Source of the DNA: an uncultured Phycisphaerales bacterium | Lineage (GTDB): Bacteria > Planctomycetota > Phycisphaerae > Sedimentisphaerales > Anaerobacaceae | Assembly: GCA_937927975.1 (NCBI GenBank) | Contig: CALEZT010000115.1 | Location: forward strand, 1 to 64,000 | Length of the DNA: 64,000 nt | Direction: 5' to 3' | Shown: positions 53,622-63,393 of the stretch, piece by piece | How the letters are laid out: every line of letters begins with the position of its first letter | Position numbering within the stretch: the first letter of the stretch is position 1 | Translations under genes and position numbers: made by a program | The notes under the pieces: model-generated | What the model saw: the letters and a program-made list of their open reading frames with translations, nothing else | Told to the model about the DNA's origin: nothing | Databases searched by the model: none

Positions 53622-55079
53622 ATGAGACGAACGATTTTGCTCGCCGTCGTCGCACTGCTGTTGGCGCCACCGGCTGTGTTGCCCGCCGCCACCGCACTGA
53701 AGCCCAACCTCGTCATCATCAACATCGATGATCTCGGGTACGCCGATATCGGTTCCTTCGGGTCCACGCTGAACCGAACGCCCAACCTGGATCGGATGGC
53801 GGCCGAAGGCCGGCGGTTGACCTCGTTCTACGCCGCACCGGTCTGTTCGCCCTCGCGGGCGGCGCTCATGACCGGCTGCTACCCCAAACGCGCACTGCCG
53901 ATTCCCCATGTGCTCTTTCCAGGCAATGACGTGGGCCTGTCTCCGTCGGAGGTCACCGTCGCGGAAGTGGTGAAGTCGGCCGGCTACGCCACGGGCATCG
54001 TCGGGAAGTGGCATCTTGGTGATCAGCCTGAGTTTCTACCGACCCGCCAGGGATTCGATGAGTGGTTCGGCCTGCCCTACTCGAACGACATGGGCCCTGC
54101 GTCCGACGGCGTCAAAAGCAACTTCGGCGATCCGTTGCCCGCCGGGCCGAAGAACCCCCAGCCGCCGCTGCCGCTGATGCGGGGAGAAACGGTGGTGCAG
54201 AGGGTCCTGGCGGTGGATCAGACCCAACTGGTCACGCGATACACACAGGAGGCGCTGCGATTCATTCGGGACCACAAGGACGAACGCTTCCTCCTCTACC
54301 TCGCACACAACGCGGTGCATTTTCCTCTGTATCCGGGGGAACGGTTCCGGGGCAAATCCAAGAACGGCCTCTACGGAGACTGGGTCGAGGAAATGGACTG
54401 GAGTGTGGGCGAGGTGCTCGATGCCCTGCGGAAGCACGGACTGGCGGAGAAGACGCTCGTCCTGTTCGTGAGCGACAACGGCGGCACGTCTCGCGGGGTG
54501 AACCGTCCGCTGCGGGGTCACAAAGGCTCCACCTGGGAAGGCGGGGTGCGCGTGCCTGCGATCGCCTGGTGGCCGGGCAAGGTGCCCGCAGGGACCTCCA
54601 GCGACGCGATCTGCGGCATGTTCGACATTCTGCCCACGTTCGCAGGTCTTGCAGGGACCCCGATTCCCGCCGACCGGACGCTCGACGGCGCGGACGTCCG
54701 CTCGATCCTCATGGGCGACGCCGGCGCACCCGGACCGCACCAGGTGTTCTACTACTATCGGGGTCTGAACATGGAAGCGGTGCGGGAGGGCGAGTGGAAA
54801 CTCATGCTGCCCACTGCCGCCAACGCCCTCGGCAAAGCCCAAACGCCCGAGACAACCGAACGCAGGGCCAGTCTCTTCAATCTCAATACCGACATCGGTG
54901 AGAGCAAGGACGTGGCCGCCCAGCACCCTGAAGTCATCGCGAGGCTTGAGAAACTGATCGAGAAGATGGACGCCGACCTCGGCGCCAGCGGCATCGGACC
55001 GGGCTGTCGTCCCCTGGGCAAGGTGGTGAATGCCCAGCCGCTCATCAACCACGACGGCAAGGTCCGATCGGGTTTCTGA
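53622..55079 (+). CDS. Secreted formylglycine-dependent sulfatase (S1 family)
   Basis: This 485-residue exported enzyme has a signal peptide ending near VLPAAT. The metal-binding aspartates are in VIINIDDLGYAD. The sulfatase signature CSPSRAALMTG contains cysteine C75, to be modified to formylglycine. GIVGKWHLGD carries the substrate Lys/His, and LFVSDNGG the late metal ligands. The substrate within the S1 subfamilies cannot be named by eye; sulfated polysaccharides or glycoproteins are usual. The start at 53622 is preceded by CAGGGGAC. It converges on the GH95 gene. Confidence 0.9.
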   Translation: MRRTILLAVVALLLAPPAVLPAATALKPNLVIINIDDLGYADIGSFGSTLNRTPNLDRMAAEGRRLTSFYAAPVCSPSRAALMTGCYPKRALPIPHVLFPGNDVGLSPSEVTVAEVVKSAGYATGIVGKWHLGDQPEFLPTRQGFDEWFGLPYSNDMGPASDGVKSNFGDPLPAGPKNPQPPLPLMRGETVVQRVLAVDQTQLVTRYTQEALRFIRDHKDERFLLYLAHNAVHFPLYPGERFRGKSKNGLYGDWVEEMDWSVGEVLDALRKHGLAEKTLVLFVSDNGGTSRGVNRPLRGHKGSTWEGGVRVPAIAWWPGKVPAGTSSDAICGMFDILPTFAGLAGTPIPADRTLDGADVRSILMGDAGAPGPHQVFYYYRGLNMEAVREGEWKLMLPTAANALGKAQTPETTERRASLFNLNTDIGESKDVAAQHPEVIARLEKLIEKMDADLGASGIGPGCRPLGKVVNAQPLINHDGKVRSGF

Positions 55080-55113
55080 GCCAAAGGCCAATCCGCAGCC
55101 CAGGGCCTTCATC

Positions 55114-55143
55114 GTCACCAGAGAACAGTTCTGGTCTTGTGAC
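55114..55143. terminator. Hairpin between convergent sulfatase and GH95 genes
   Basis: Outer GTCAC (55114-55118) and GTGAC (55139-55143) flank ACCAGA (55117-55122) and TCTGGT (55130-55135) in a partly overlapping fold within the 66-bp convergent gap. It lacks a strong T tract, so a bidirectional terminator is only a suggestion. Confidence 0.3.
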
Positions 55144-55145
55144 GC

Positions 55146-57626
55146 CTACGATCGCGATTCCGTCCTGATTTCGAGGGTCACCTCCTGTTCTGCAGGCAGT
55201 GTGACGACAAGGCAATTCTTGCTGTTTCCTTTCTCTATAGAGGCGTCGCCTTTGTTTGCCGCAAAGTGGGTAATGTCCCAAGGAAGGTCCAGCGTGATCC
55301 TCTGCTTTCTGGCCGTCTTGAGACTGACCAGGACCTTGCCGGGAGACCACTGGAGACTTCTGATCTCGACTTGGCCGCGGCACAGGACGCCTTCTATCGT
55401 TCCGGCGGGCCAAGCCCTTGGCAGCGCGGGCAACAACTGGATTCTGCCCGGCTCCGAAGCCGCCAGCATTTTGATGATCACGGCCGGCATACCGCCGCTG
55501 ATGTCCATGTTGAACAACGAACGGTGATTGTGCATCGAGGCCAGGTTATTCAGCCAGAATCGGTTCACCAGATGCTTGAGGCAATGGTAGGCGAGTTCTC
55601 CATCCCCAAGACTGGTGGCTGCCTGGCCAAGCTGCACCAATCCGAACGACATGAACCCGCGCTGGTTGTTCTTCCAGTGCTTGTCCAGTTTGTACTCGAT
55701 GCTCTTGCGAAATGCCGCCCTCAACTCAGGGCTCCGTGCGATCTCCTCAGGCATCCCGTCGAACAGCGGGTACAACTGCGAGGAATGGCGGTGGCTGTCC
55801 CGGTTCTCAAGCCGCGGCGTCAACCATTCCTTGATGATGCCGTTGTCATCAATCATGTACTCGGGCATCTTCGCAAGCATCTGCTCCCAGAGGGGAATCC
55901 TGTCTCTGTTGCGGCCGAGTTCCCGGGAGGCTGCAATCGTGTTGCGCAGCAGTTCCTTGGCCACAGCGACATCCATGGTGGCATTGAATGAGGCTTGCGA
56001 ATCTGAGTTGCCGGGCGTGTTCTCCGGCGACTGAGTGGGTGAGAAGATCCATTTCCCGTCCGGTCCTTCGTACAAATAGTCCTCGAAGAACGCAACCGCC
56101 TTCTCCATGAATGGCAAGGCGTGCTGGGCGAGGAATTCTCGGTCCCCTGTGTAGAGGTAGTAGTCGTAGAAGAAATGAGCTGCCCAGCCGGCTCCGCCGA
56201 CCCACATGCCCCCGGCGAAGTTCGGGTTCAGAGCGTTGTTGAAGCCATGGGTCGTGGAACGCGACGGCAGTACGACGCCGCGGGCCCCGAACAAGTGTTT
56301 CGCGTTGATTTCCAGCCAGGGAACGATCGACTCGATGTACGAGGTATAGGCCAACATGAGTTCGGGCATATTCCCCATCAGGTTGGCGGCGATCGCCGAG
56401 GGAACGTTGCCGTTGTGGGTGAAATCGCTGGCCCAGCCGGGAACATACGTTCCGCCCCAGAGCCCCTGGAGAGTCGGAGGCAACTCCCCGGTACTGGAGA
56501 TGATGTTGTAGCGACCCGCGTCGAACTCCTTTTCGATCAGCGCCCGGTTCATCTGTTCATAGCTCGACAGCTCCAACAACTCCTCCGTGGTCCGCTTGTG
56601 GTCGCTACCGCCACCCAGGTCCAACCGCATACGATTGAACATCTCGCCGTGGATTCTCGCATGCCGGCCTAAGAGATCGTTGTAGTCAGCAGGAAGCGCA
56701 TCGAGGGAGTGCTTCATTTCCTCCATCGCCGACTTCGCTGGATCGTGGAGTAAGCGGATGTCGACGAACAGCAGGATGCGATCCGCCCCGGCAATATGGA
56801 GCACGCCATCGTCCTGCGGCTTGGTCGTTCCTCCCACCGCTACGACTCGTACGCGACTCTCCAGGGCGTGGATACTGCCGGGGTAGGCCTTGGTGAACCG
56901 GTTGCTGTAGGTCAGCCAGGAGTCGCCCGAGGTGCTCTTGATGTCGGACACATGTTCCTTGAAGACCTGGTCGGAGCGTTTGTTGACGTCGGAGTCCGGA
57001 TTGAACTCGTCGCTCGGTTCCCTCGGCTCCATCGCGAGCCGGCAATCCAGGGCCCCTTTGGGTGCGGTGAGCAGCAGCACGGCCACGCCGGCTGCGCGGG
57101 AGACGAACATGCGACGCTCGAAGACGCCTCGGTCGTCCGCCCAATGGACGGTCGCCTCGCCCGTCTGAAAATCCACCGAACGCGCGTAGCGACGGATCTC
57201 GCCTTTCGCCTGCGCGCCAATGGTGAGGTCAAAGGCCGGAACGTAGTAGTCCGGATACATGAAGCCGTTCTGCCCCGACAGACGGAATTGGAGATCACAG
57301 GCTTGCTTGTAGAGTCCTTTGTCGATGAGTCGTCGGATTTCGAACAGACGAACCGACTGATCAGGAGGCATGACCGGATCGCCCATCGGCAGAAACAGAC
57401 GCTCATGAGAGAAGATGATCCGTTCGTTCAGCGGGCGGCTCAGGGCGTTGAGGCCAATCGTGCCGTTGCCGCATATAAGGCCTTCCTCCCATGTCTTGGC
57501 CGATTGAGAGCTGACGAATCCTCGCGTCGGAACCGCAAGGGACTCGTGTGCCGCCGACGAAATCGCCTGCAGTGAGAACATCGCAGCCAGGACGATCATC
57601 ACCAGGGAACAGGTTCGATGCTTCAT
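55146..57626 (-). CDS. GH95-family alpha-L-fucosidase-like enzyme
   Basis: This 826-residue exported enzyme has a signal peptide ending AISSAAH. The N-terminal sandwich has KTWEEGLICGNGTIGL and RIIFSHERLFLP, characteristic of GH95. The (alpha/alpha)6 barrel has GELPPTLQGLWGG, VPGWASDFTHNGN and WIFSPTQSPENTPG, near the catalytic glutamate. GH95 members cleave alpha-1,2-linked L-fucose or L-galactose by inversion. AAGGGGAAG precedes the ATG at 57626. It is the last gene of a minus operon with a symporter, a nucleotidyltransferase, a GHMP kinase and an M60 peptidase. Confidence 0.9.
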   Translation of the reverse strand: MKHRTCSLVMIVLAAMFSLQAISSAAHESLAVPTRGFVSSQSAKTWEEGLICGNGTIGLNALSRPLNERIIFSHERLFLPMGDPVMPPDQSVRLFEIRRLIDKGLYKQACDLQFRLSGQNGFMYPDYYVPAFDLTIGAQAKGEIRRYARSVDFQTGEATVHWADDRGVFERRMFVSRAAGVAVLLLTAPKGALDCRLAMEPREPSDEFNPDSDVNKRSDQVFKEHVSDIKSTSGDSWLTYSNRFTKAYPGSIHALESRVRVVAVGGTTKPQDDGVLHIAGADRILLFVDIRLLHDPAKSAMEEMKHSLDALPADYNDLLGRHARIHGEMFNRMRLDLGGGSDHKRTTEELLELSSYEQMNRALIEKEFDAGRYNIISSTGELPPTLQGLWGGTYVPGWASDFTHNGNVPSAIAANLMGNMPELMLAYTSYIESIVPWLEINAKHLFGARGVVLPSRSTTHGFNNALNPNFAGGMWVGGAGWAAHFFYDYYLYTGDREFLAQHALPFMEKAVAFFEDYLYEGPDGKWIFSPTQSPENTPGNSDSQASFNATMDVAVAKELLRNTIAASRELGRNRDRIPLWEQMLAKMPEYMIDDNGIIKEWLTPRLENRDSHRHSSQLYPLFDGMPEEIARSPELRAAFRKSIEYKLDKHWKNNQRGFMSFGLVQLGQAATSLGDGELAYHCLKHLVNRFWLNNLASMHNHRSLFNMDISGGMPAVIIKMLAASEPGRIQLLPALPRAWPAGTIEGVLCRGQVEIRSLQWSPGKVLVSLKTARKQRITLDLPWDITHFAANKGDASIEKGNSKNCLVVTLPAEQEVTLEIRTESRS

Positions 57627-57697
57627 GGGTACTTCCCCTTTATCTTCATACAACAATCGATTGTGTCAGGAGCTTTTTTTCGGCTCCCGTCGTTGGG

Positions 57698-59347
57698 TCA
57701 GTGCAGGATCGCGTACAGCGCGCCCATGATGGCAAACAGGATCGCCGCCATGACGCGAGGATCGGTGAGAGTTCCCTGCATCTTGCCGCGCAAGGCGTCG
57801 AACGGTCGCGTCCAGCACAGGTTTTCGATCTGACTTCGGTTCGGCGCCGGTGTGAGCAGGCTGACGGAGAAGTAGATCACGCTGGACATCAAGAACAGAT
57901 ACCACCCGACCTGCATGAACGGCAGGCCCAGACGTTTGGCGACGAGTTGCTCGCTCCCGATCAGGGGGATGTCCACGGCCAGATACAGAATCCCAACGAC
58001 CACGTTGAAGAACAACGCGGCCATGGCCCCCTGTCGGTTGCCGCGAGGCCAGAAGACACCCCAGAGAAAGACGGTTGTGATGCCCGGCGCAAATGCCATG
58101 GGGATCTTGTTGATCGCCTCGAAGATGCTGCCGAACTTGCCGCCCTGCGTGGACCAGAGCATGGCCAGCACCACCACGATCCCGGCGGTAACACGCCCGA
58201 TCAACACCAGCGTGGCATCAGGCATCTGCGGGCGCAGGCGTTTGACGATATCCTCGGCCGTCAGCGTGGCCGTGCTGTTCAAAGCAGCCTCGATGGTGCT
58301 CATCAGGGCAGCCAGCAGGCCCGCGGCCATCAAACCCCGCAGACCGACCGGCAACAGTTGCTTCATCATGACCATCAATGTGGCATCGTTGTTCCCGCCG
58401 ATGAGGTCCCGATACAGAACGTAGCCGATGACCCCCGGCACAACCATCAGGAAGACCGGCAGGATCTTCAGGAACCCGGCAAAGATCGCGCCGTCGCGGC
58501 CGTCCTTTTCACTCTTGGCGGCCAGGATCTTCTGGACGATGGTCTGATCTGTGCACCAGTACCAGATCCCAAGGACCGGGTACCCGAACAGGATCGAGTA
58601 CCAGGAGAATTCGCGCAGGCCCAAACGGCCCGGAGCTGCGGCATCCCGGATGGGCTGGATCATGCTGAGCTGATCGGGTTTGCAGGCGGCCTTGAACTGA
58701 GCCCAGGTTTCGATCCCCGCCTCCGGCAGTTGCAGAAGACCGGCCAAGGTAAGAGTCGCGGCCCCCGCCAGCAGCAGCACCGCCTGAATGGCATCCGTGA
58801 TCATCACGGCCCGAAGACCCCCGAGAATCGTGTAGATTGCCGTGATGACCGAGATGCCGACAATGGACAGAACATAGTTGATTCCAAAGAACTCTTCCAA
58901 GACCTTCGCGCCGGCGTACAGGCTGATGCCGATATGCACGAGCAGTGCCGACATCACGAAGATGGCGGCCAGAAAGGTGCGGGCGCCGGCGCTGTATCGT
59001 TTCTCCAGGTACTCGGGCAGGGTCGATATCTTGCTGCGAAAGTAGAATGGCGCAAACACAATCCCCAGTACGATCAGACAAAAGGCCGCCATCCACTCGA
59101 AGTTCCCGATGACCAACCCGTCCTTGTAACCCGAGGAGGCCAACCCCACCAGATGGATCGTCGAGATGTTGGCGCAGAACAGACCGGTGCCGATGAGGGG
59201 CCAGCGCAACGACCGTCCGGCCAGAAAGAACTGATCCGAGGAAGTGTGTTTCCGGTAACCCGCCACAATCCCGACCATCATGATCCCCAACAGATAGGCG
59301 ATGACGATGATGGTGTCGACCAAGGAAATACTGCTGCCCATATTCAT
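57698..59347 (-). CDS. Sodium/solute symporter (SSS family, SGLT-like)
   Basis: The 549-residue integral membrane protein has about 13 hydrophobic helices. SSS landmarks include the N-terminal DTIIVIAYLLGIMMVGIVAG, SSDQFFLAGRSLRWPLIG, NISTIHLVGLASSGY, and the GGLRAVMITDAIQ block typical of sugar or solute SSS transporters. It would import a sugar with Na+. It lies 71 bp upstream of the GH95 gene and 16 bp behind the nucleotidyltransferase gene, so it probably takes up the sugar released by the fucosidase. AAGGGGAAC precedes the ATG. Confidence 0.92.
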   Translation of the reverse strand: MNMGSSISLVDTIIVIAYLLGIMMVGIVAGYRKHTSSDQFFLAGRSLRWPLIGTGLFCANISTIHLVGLASSGYKDGLVIGNFEWMAAFCLIVLGIVFAPFYFRSKISTLPEYLEKRYSAGARTFLAAIFVMSALLVHIGISLYAGAKVLEEFFGINYVLSIVGISVITAIYTILGGLRAVMITDAIQAVLLLAGAATLTLAGLLQLPEAGIETWAQFKAACKPDQLSMIQPIRDAAAPGRLGLREFSWYSILFGYPVLGIWYWCTDQTIVQKILAAKSEKDGRDGAIFAGFLKILPVFLMVVPGVIGYVLYRDLIGGNNDATLMVMMKQLLPVGLRGLMAAGLLAALMSTIEAALNSTATLTAEDIVKRLRPQMPDATLVLIGRVTAGIVVVLAMLWSTQGGKFGSIFEAINKIPMAFAPGITTVFLWGVFWPRGNRQGAMAALFFNVVVGILYLAVDIPLIGSEQLVAKRLGLPFMQVGWYLFLMSSVIYFSVSLLTPAPNRSQIENLCWTRPFDALRGKMQGTLTDPRVMAAILFAIMGALYAILH

Positions 59348-59363
59348 CTTGTTCCCCTTAGAT

Positions 59364-60428
59364 CTACCGTGTCTGCCGAGCGATCCGTTCCACCAGCTTC
59401 TTCATATCCGTATCCGGCGTTCCGATGAACACCGTGTTGTTCGCGACGACCACGACCGCATTGTCACAGGCCACCACCACAGACTGATCCGTCCGGTTCA
59501 ACACTCTGTTGTTGTTTCCCGTGACCAAGGCCTGACCCGCAACGAGGTTGCTCCCCTGCCTCGTGCCCGTCTTCTCCACCAGGGCGACATGGGTGCCCAT
59601 ATCCTCCCAACTGCAGGGGAGCGTGATGGAGCAGGCCCGTTCGGTCCTCTGCAGGACCTCGTAGTCGATGGACCCCTTCGGCATCTGTGGAAACAGACGC
59701 TCCAGGACCAGATCGCGGGACGGGGTATGCCATGCGGCGCCGATCTCATCGAGCAGGGGTATGGCCTGAGGCAGGTGGACGCCGATCTCCTTCAGGATCG
59801 TCTCCGCCTTCCAGGCAAATTGCCCTGAATTCCAGCGATAGCAGCCCGCATCCAGAAATCGCTGCGCCAGCGCCCGATTGGGTTTCTCCGTGAATGCCTC
59901 GATCTGGCTGATTTCGCAGTCCGGAAAATCCAGGGTTCGGCCCAGCTTCTGCCAGCCAACCTGCGTGTTGGCGGAAGTGGCTGCCACCCCGAAGGCGACC
60001 AGTCTGTCGGGATGCAATTCAAGAAAACGGACCGCGTGGCCAATCGCCGCATTGAACCGATCGGCCGGCTCGATGATCTGGTCCGCCGTCAACATGATCA
60101 TCGTCGCGGAGGCGCACCTTCGTTTCAGGACCGTGGCGGCCAGCCCGATCGCGCTGGCCGTGTCGCGTACACAGGGTTCGGTAATGACATTCTCCGGGGG
60201 AAGATGCGGCAGTGTCTTCTGGGTCAACTCTAGGTAATGGGCACTCGTCAGAATGATGATGCGATCATCGGGGATATGGCCCTTCAGCTTCTCCACAGTC
60301 AATTCGAGCAGGCACTTGCCATCGAACAGCTTGAGCAAATGCTTGGGGCAGTCCTGTGTGCTCAACGGCCAGAGCCGTGTGCCGGCCCCGCCGGCCATAA
60401 CCACGGCGTGGCAACAATCATCCAACAT
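59364..60428 (-). CDS. Mannose-1-phosphate guanylyltransferase-like sugar nucleotidyltransferase
   Basis: The 354-residue cytoplasmic enzyme has the pyrophosphorylase signature MAGGAGTRLWPLS (about 11-23) and the nearby PKH lysine. Later blocks are LTADQII (where ManC has a DH pair), FTEKPN and WNSGQFAW, followed by GSIDYEVLQRTE and a C-terminal WEDMG. The fold and motifs are those of ManC/GDP-mannose pyrophosphorylase, without the fused isomerase domain. It starts 9 bp after the GHMP kinase stop, so the pair probably converts a sugar to its 1-phosphate and then to an NDP-sugar. Whether the sugar is mannose or fucose is unknown. Confidence 0.88.
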   Translation of the reverse strand: MLDDCCHAVVMAGGAGTRLWPLSTQDCPKHLLKLFDGKCLLELTVEKLKGHIPDDRIIILTSAHYLELTQKTLPHLPPENVITEPCVRDTASAIGLAATVLKRRCASATMIMLTADQIIEPADRFNAAIGHAVRFLELHPDRLVAFGVAATSANTQVGWQKLGRTLDFPDCEISQIEAFTEKPNRALAQRFLDAGCYRWNSGQFAWKAETILKEIGVHLPQAIPLLDEIGAAWHTPSRDLVLERLFPQMPKGSIDYEVLQRTERACSITLPCSWEDMGTHVALVEKTGTRQGSNLVAGQALVTGNNNRVLNRTDQSVVVACDNAVVVVANNTVFIGTPDTDMKKLVERIARQTR

Positions 60429-60437
60429 GAGCTTCTC

Positions 60438-61226
60438 CTAATCCAGATTGACCTTCACCTGGAACCCCCCTTCAATGGGTTCCGAGGAGGCCACGTAGAT
60501 ATATCCCACGCCACAGCCCGACGGCATCGCGCCGGCGTATCGGCGCTGGTAGTAACGCAGTCGCTTCATGACCGGGACGTCGATGCTGGGATGTTCGAAG
60601 ATGGCGGGCAACATCCTGCGCCAGGCAGACGAACACAGGTTGAACGACGCCCCCAAGGCCGCCAGGTCCCGCTTCTTGATCGCATGGAAGCAGTCCTGAC
60701 CGGACTGGCCCAACTGGCTCACGACCTTGCGGGTGGCGAAACGCCCCCCATCAAACGGATTGTATCCGCGGGGACGAGGCCCAACGCACTCGACGATCCA
60801 GAAGTTGCGTTCGAACCAACGGGCTGTGCGCCCATCCAGGATCGAGGTGACTTCCTTGGGGAGCACGCCGTTGTGATGCGTGAACTCATAGTGCAGCAGG
60901 TTGAACCCCGGATAGACGGAGCCCCACGCATCCTGCGATCCTCCGATGGGCACTTTGCGCTGGTTCTCCCAGTAGTACAGGTCGGACGCCAGCTCGTAGC
61001 GGTCGATGTTGGCGGGAATGCCATTCGGGTACTTCTGCAAAAGGATCTTCCGTGTGCTGGAACAGATCCCACATCGGTCGTGGAAGGCGACCGTTGGTTT
61101 CACTTGCACGACCACGACATATCCGTCGGCAAGGAAATTGACGAAGTTGTGGTCTCCCCATCCGCCCGCGAGAGCCAAACGGTAAGGATGCACCGGATTC
61201 TCTTTGGCACAGTACTGCTTTCCCAT
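60438..61226 (-). CDS. Compact GHMP-family sugar kinase, related to the L-fucokinase domain of FKP
   Basis: The 262-residue protein has recognisable but divergent GHMP motifs. RLALAGGWGDH (16-26) matches the first strand of fucokinase/heptose kinases, and VQVKPT follows. CGICSST (52-58) stands in place of PxxxGLGSSA, IGGSQDAWGS (94-103) is motif 2, and GAMPSGCGVGYIYVAS near residue 236 is motif 3. It is about 80-100 residues shorter than usual, with a shortened N-terminal lobe. The ATG at 61226 follows AGGAAA overlapping the M60 stop region. It neighbours a GDP-sugar pyrophosphorylase. ATP binding is weakly supported because motif 1 is degenerate. Confidence 0.65.
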   Translation of the reverse strand: MGKQYCAKENPVHPYRLALAGGWGDHNFVNFLADGYVVVVQVKPTVAFHDRCGICSSTRKILLQKYPNGIPANIDRYELASDLYYWENQRKVPIGGSQDAWGSVYPGFNLLHYEFTHHNGVLPKEVTSILDGRTARWFERNFWIVECVGPRPRGYNPFDGGRFATRKVVSQLGQSGQDCFHAIKKRDLAALGASFNLCSSAWRRMLPAIFEHPSIDVPVMKRLRYYQRRYAGAMPSGCGVGYIYVASSEPIEGGFQVKVNLD

Positions 61227-61236
61227 TCGTGTTTTC

Positions 61237-63222
61237 CTATCCCTTGGGACGTCCTTCCGGAAAATAGAGTTTGATGATCTCCTGCAAAGCGGCCTGCGCG
61301 GCGCGCCCGTGCGATTCCTCATACTTCGGCAGCCAGACGAAATACCAGCCTTCGCCATACAACGGATTGCTGCCCTCGCGGATTCCCTTGGGATTGACAA
61401 TCTCGGCATGCCTGGCAAAGTCGGCGTTGTTCATCGGGATCAGGTTCCTGTAATGGAGCAGCCGGTCGTAGATCAACGGCGACGGCTTGAGTCCCTCTTT
61501 CGTCATTGCCTTTTCCAGGGCAGCATTGTCTTCGGGGTGGACGCCCCAGAAGTGAATCAGGGGTCTGAGATCGGCTCCTGCAGTCCTGGACATCCGCAGT
61601 ATGCGGCTGTCCGTAGGATCGGCGTTCCGCGAATACTCTATGCCCTTGAGATAATCCAAGTTGACCGAATGCCAGAAGTCCTGGAGCGGCTTCCACCCGA
61701 AGAGACGAACGATCTCCACGTACTTGCCGTAGCCGCGGTGCTGATATCGCACCTCATTGGCCGGACTGTTGGAGATGTCCATCGGTCTTCCCTTACGGAA
61801 GTTCTCCGTGACCATCCACATCATCGCGGCCTGCTCCAACGAAACATACGGCTTGCTGAAGGACCTCCCGAAAGCGGTATCGAGATCCACGCCGAAACCT
61901 CGATTCAGCACAGCGACATAGGGCAGATTGACCACCGCCTCCACTTCGCCCCTGAACTTTGTGAAGAGATGCGCATGGCCCAACTCGTGGAATATGATCT
62001 CGCCGGAAGACTGCGGCCCTTTGAGAAGCCAGTGGTTGCTGTGCCCGCTTTCCACCTTGAGGGGATCGTACCGAAAGTTCGATTGGGGGTATCCGGGGTA
62101 GTTGGCATTCCCTCTGAAGATGACATCGATCTGCAGATAGAGCACCGTCTTGGGCCGCACCAGGGGCAGACCGAACAGTTCCGATACAGCGTCCATGGCC
62201 TTGTCCCAGTCGGCCATGAGGGTCGCCGGGTCGTCGAAGTTGTAGATCCATCGGGTTGGCACCTGCATCATGAACTTGTCCGACTCGAAATCCGCCCAGG
62301 GACCGGGATGGCGGCGCTCGGCCTTCTGCCACTGATCGAGCGTCGTCCGGTCGAAATGTCGGGCGGAGAAGAAGGGAGCGCGGACCGCGTTCGCGATGCC
62401 CACCCTCACGATGCCCGCATCGGCTCGGTATGGCACCTCGATGTAGATGCCTCCCCCCAGGGGATTGGCGACCGCAGTTCGGATCGCCTCAATGGGGTAA
62501 ACGATCGAGACACGGTCCAGACGCGCGATCGTAGGCTTTTCCCTGAGGTCCCACGAGTGTGCGCCTACGCGAATGCCATACCCCTTCCCCACCATGGAAG
62601 GGGGAACTGTCACCTCGACAATACTCCCCGGCGCCAGGTAACACCCCGTCGGCCGCCGCGCCGGTGTTTCGTTGTCCATGACGGGAATCCCCCAGCACGG
62701 CGGTTGTGAGGCGTTGACGGCGACCTCGTGAACCACGGTCGGGCCGGATGGCATGTCAACGGCCCCTGGAAAATAGGAGGACGTCTTGAATGCGGCTCCA
62801 TCGAGAATCGATCTGAACTTCTCGATATGAGCGGGCGTGTACGCGTGATCGATGAGCCCCTGCTGGACCGCAAACAGCGCACGGTCCAGCTCCAGACCGC
62901 CCGTAGACTTCCGCGGGAACCCGCCCCGCGTAGCTTCATTCAGGAACAGGGGGCCAACGGTGCTCTCATAACACGCCACCAGATCAAAAGCCTGGCTGAT
63001 TCGGTCGGCCGTCGCCCCGATTCGATCAATCCTCTTCAGGATAATAACCGTCTGCTCATTGATTTGTTCCGCTTCCAGCGCCGACACGCCGAGGATGTGT
63101 TTCTTGAGCCGATCCATAGCAGAGGACAGATCGGTGTCCGAAGCAGATTCGGCGCGTACAATCGAACCCAGCAGCAGCACCATTAAAGAGCTCAAGAGAA
63201 GACAGTGACATCTTCGCATCAT
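61237..63222 (-). CDS. M60-like (enhancin/mucinase-type) zinc metallopeptidase
   Basis: This 661-residue exported protein has a signal peptide ending SIVRAE. After about 150 residues of helical spacer come a beta domain (YLAPGSIVEVTVPPSMVGKG, typical of the region before the M60 catalytic part) and the gluzincin site SGEIIFHELGHAH (H412, E413, H416). EVEAVVNLPYVAV carries the third ligand. M60/PF13402 peptidases cleave mucin-like or O-glycosylated proteins. GGAGG precedes two tandem ATGs. It is the first gene of the operon with the GHMP kinase, nucleotidyltransferase, symporter and fucosidase. Confidence 0.85.
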   Translation of the reverse strand: MMRRCHCLLLSSLMVLLLGSIVRAESASDTDLSSAMDRLKKHILGVSALEAEQINEQTVIILKRIDRIGATADRISQAFDLVACYESTVGPLFLNEATRGGFPRKSTGGLELDRALFAVQQGLIDHAYTPAHIEKFRSILDGAAFKTSSYFPGAVDMPSGPTVVHEVAVNASQPPCWGIPVMDNETPARRPTGCYLAPGSIVEVTVPPSMVGKGYGIRVGAHSWDLREKPTIARLDRVSIVYPIEAIRTAVANPLGGGIYIEVPYRADAGIVRVGIANAVRAPFFSARHFDRTTLDQWQKAERRHPGPWADFESDKFMMQVPTRWIYNFDDPATLMADWDKAMDAVSELFGLPLVRPKTVLYLQIDVIFRGNANYPGYPQSNFRYDPLKVESGHSNHWLLKGPQSSGEIIFHELGHAHLFTKFRGEVEAVVNLPYVAVLNRGFGVDLDTAFGRSFSKPYVSLEQAAMMWMVTENFRKGRPMDISNSPANEVRYQHRGYGKYVEIVRLFGWKPLQDFWHSVNLDYLKGIEYSRNADPTDSRILRMSRTAGADLRPLIHFWGVHPEDNAALEKAMTKEGLKPSPLIYDRLLHYRNLIPMNNADFARHAEIVNPKGIREGSNPLYGEGWYFVWLPKYEESHGRAAQAALQEIIKLYFPEGRPKG

Positions 63223-63393
63223 ACAGAGCCTCCTGACAATATCACATGCCGAACGGATTCGGGAAAGGCGATGGCCAGAGCGCCCATCATGCGGTGGTGG
63301 ATGCAGGCCGCCACAATCGCGCTCTGGAGCGACAGAGCCGCACGACCCACGACACCCGACAACTCGCCATTGTCGCTTACGGACGGGAGGTCG

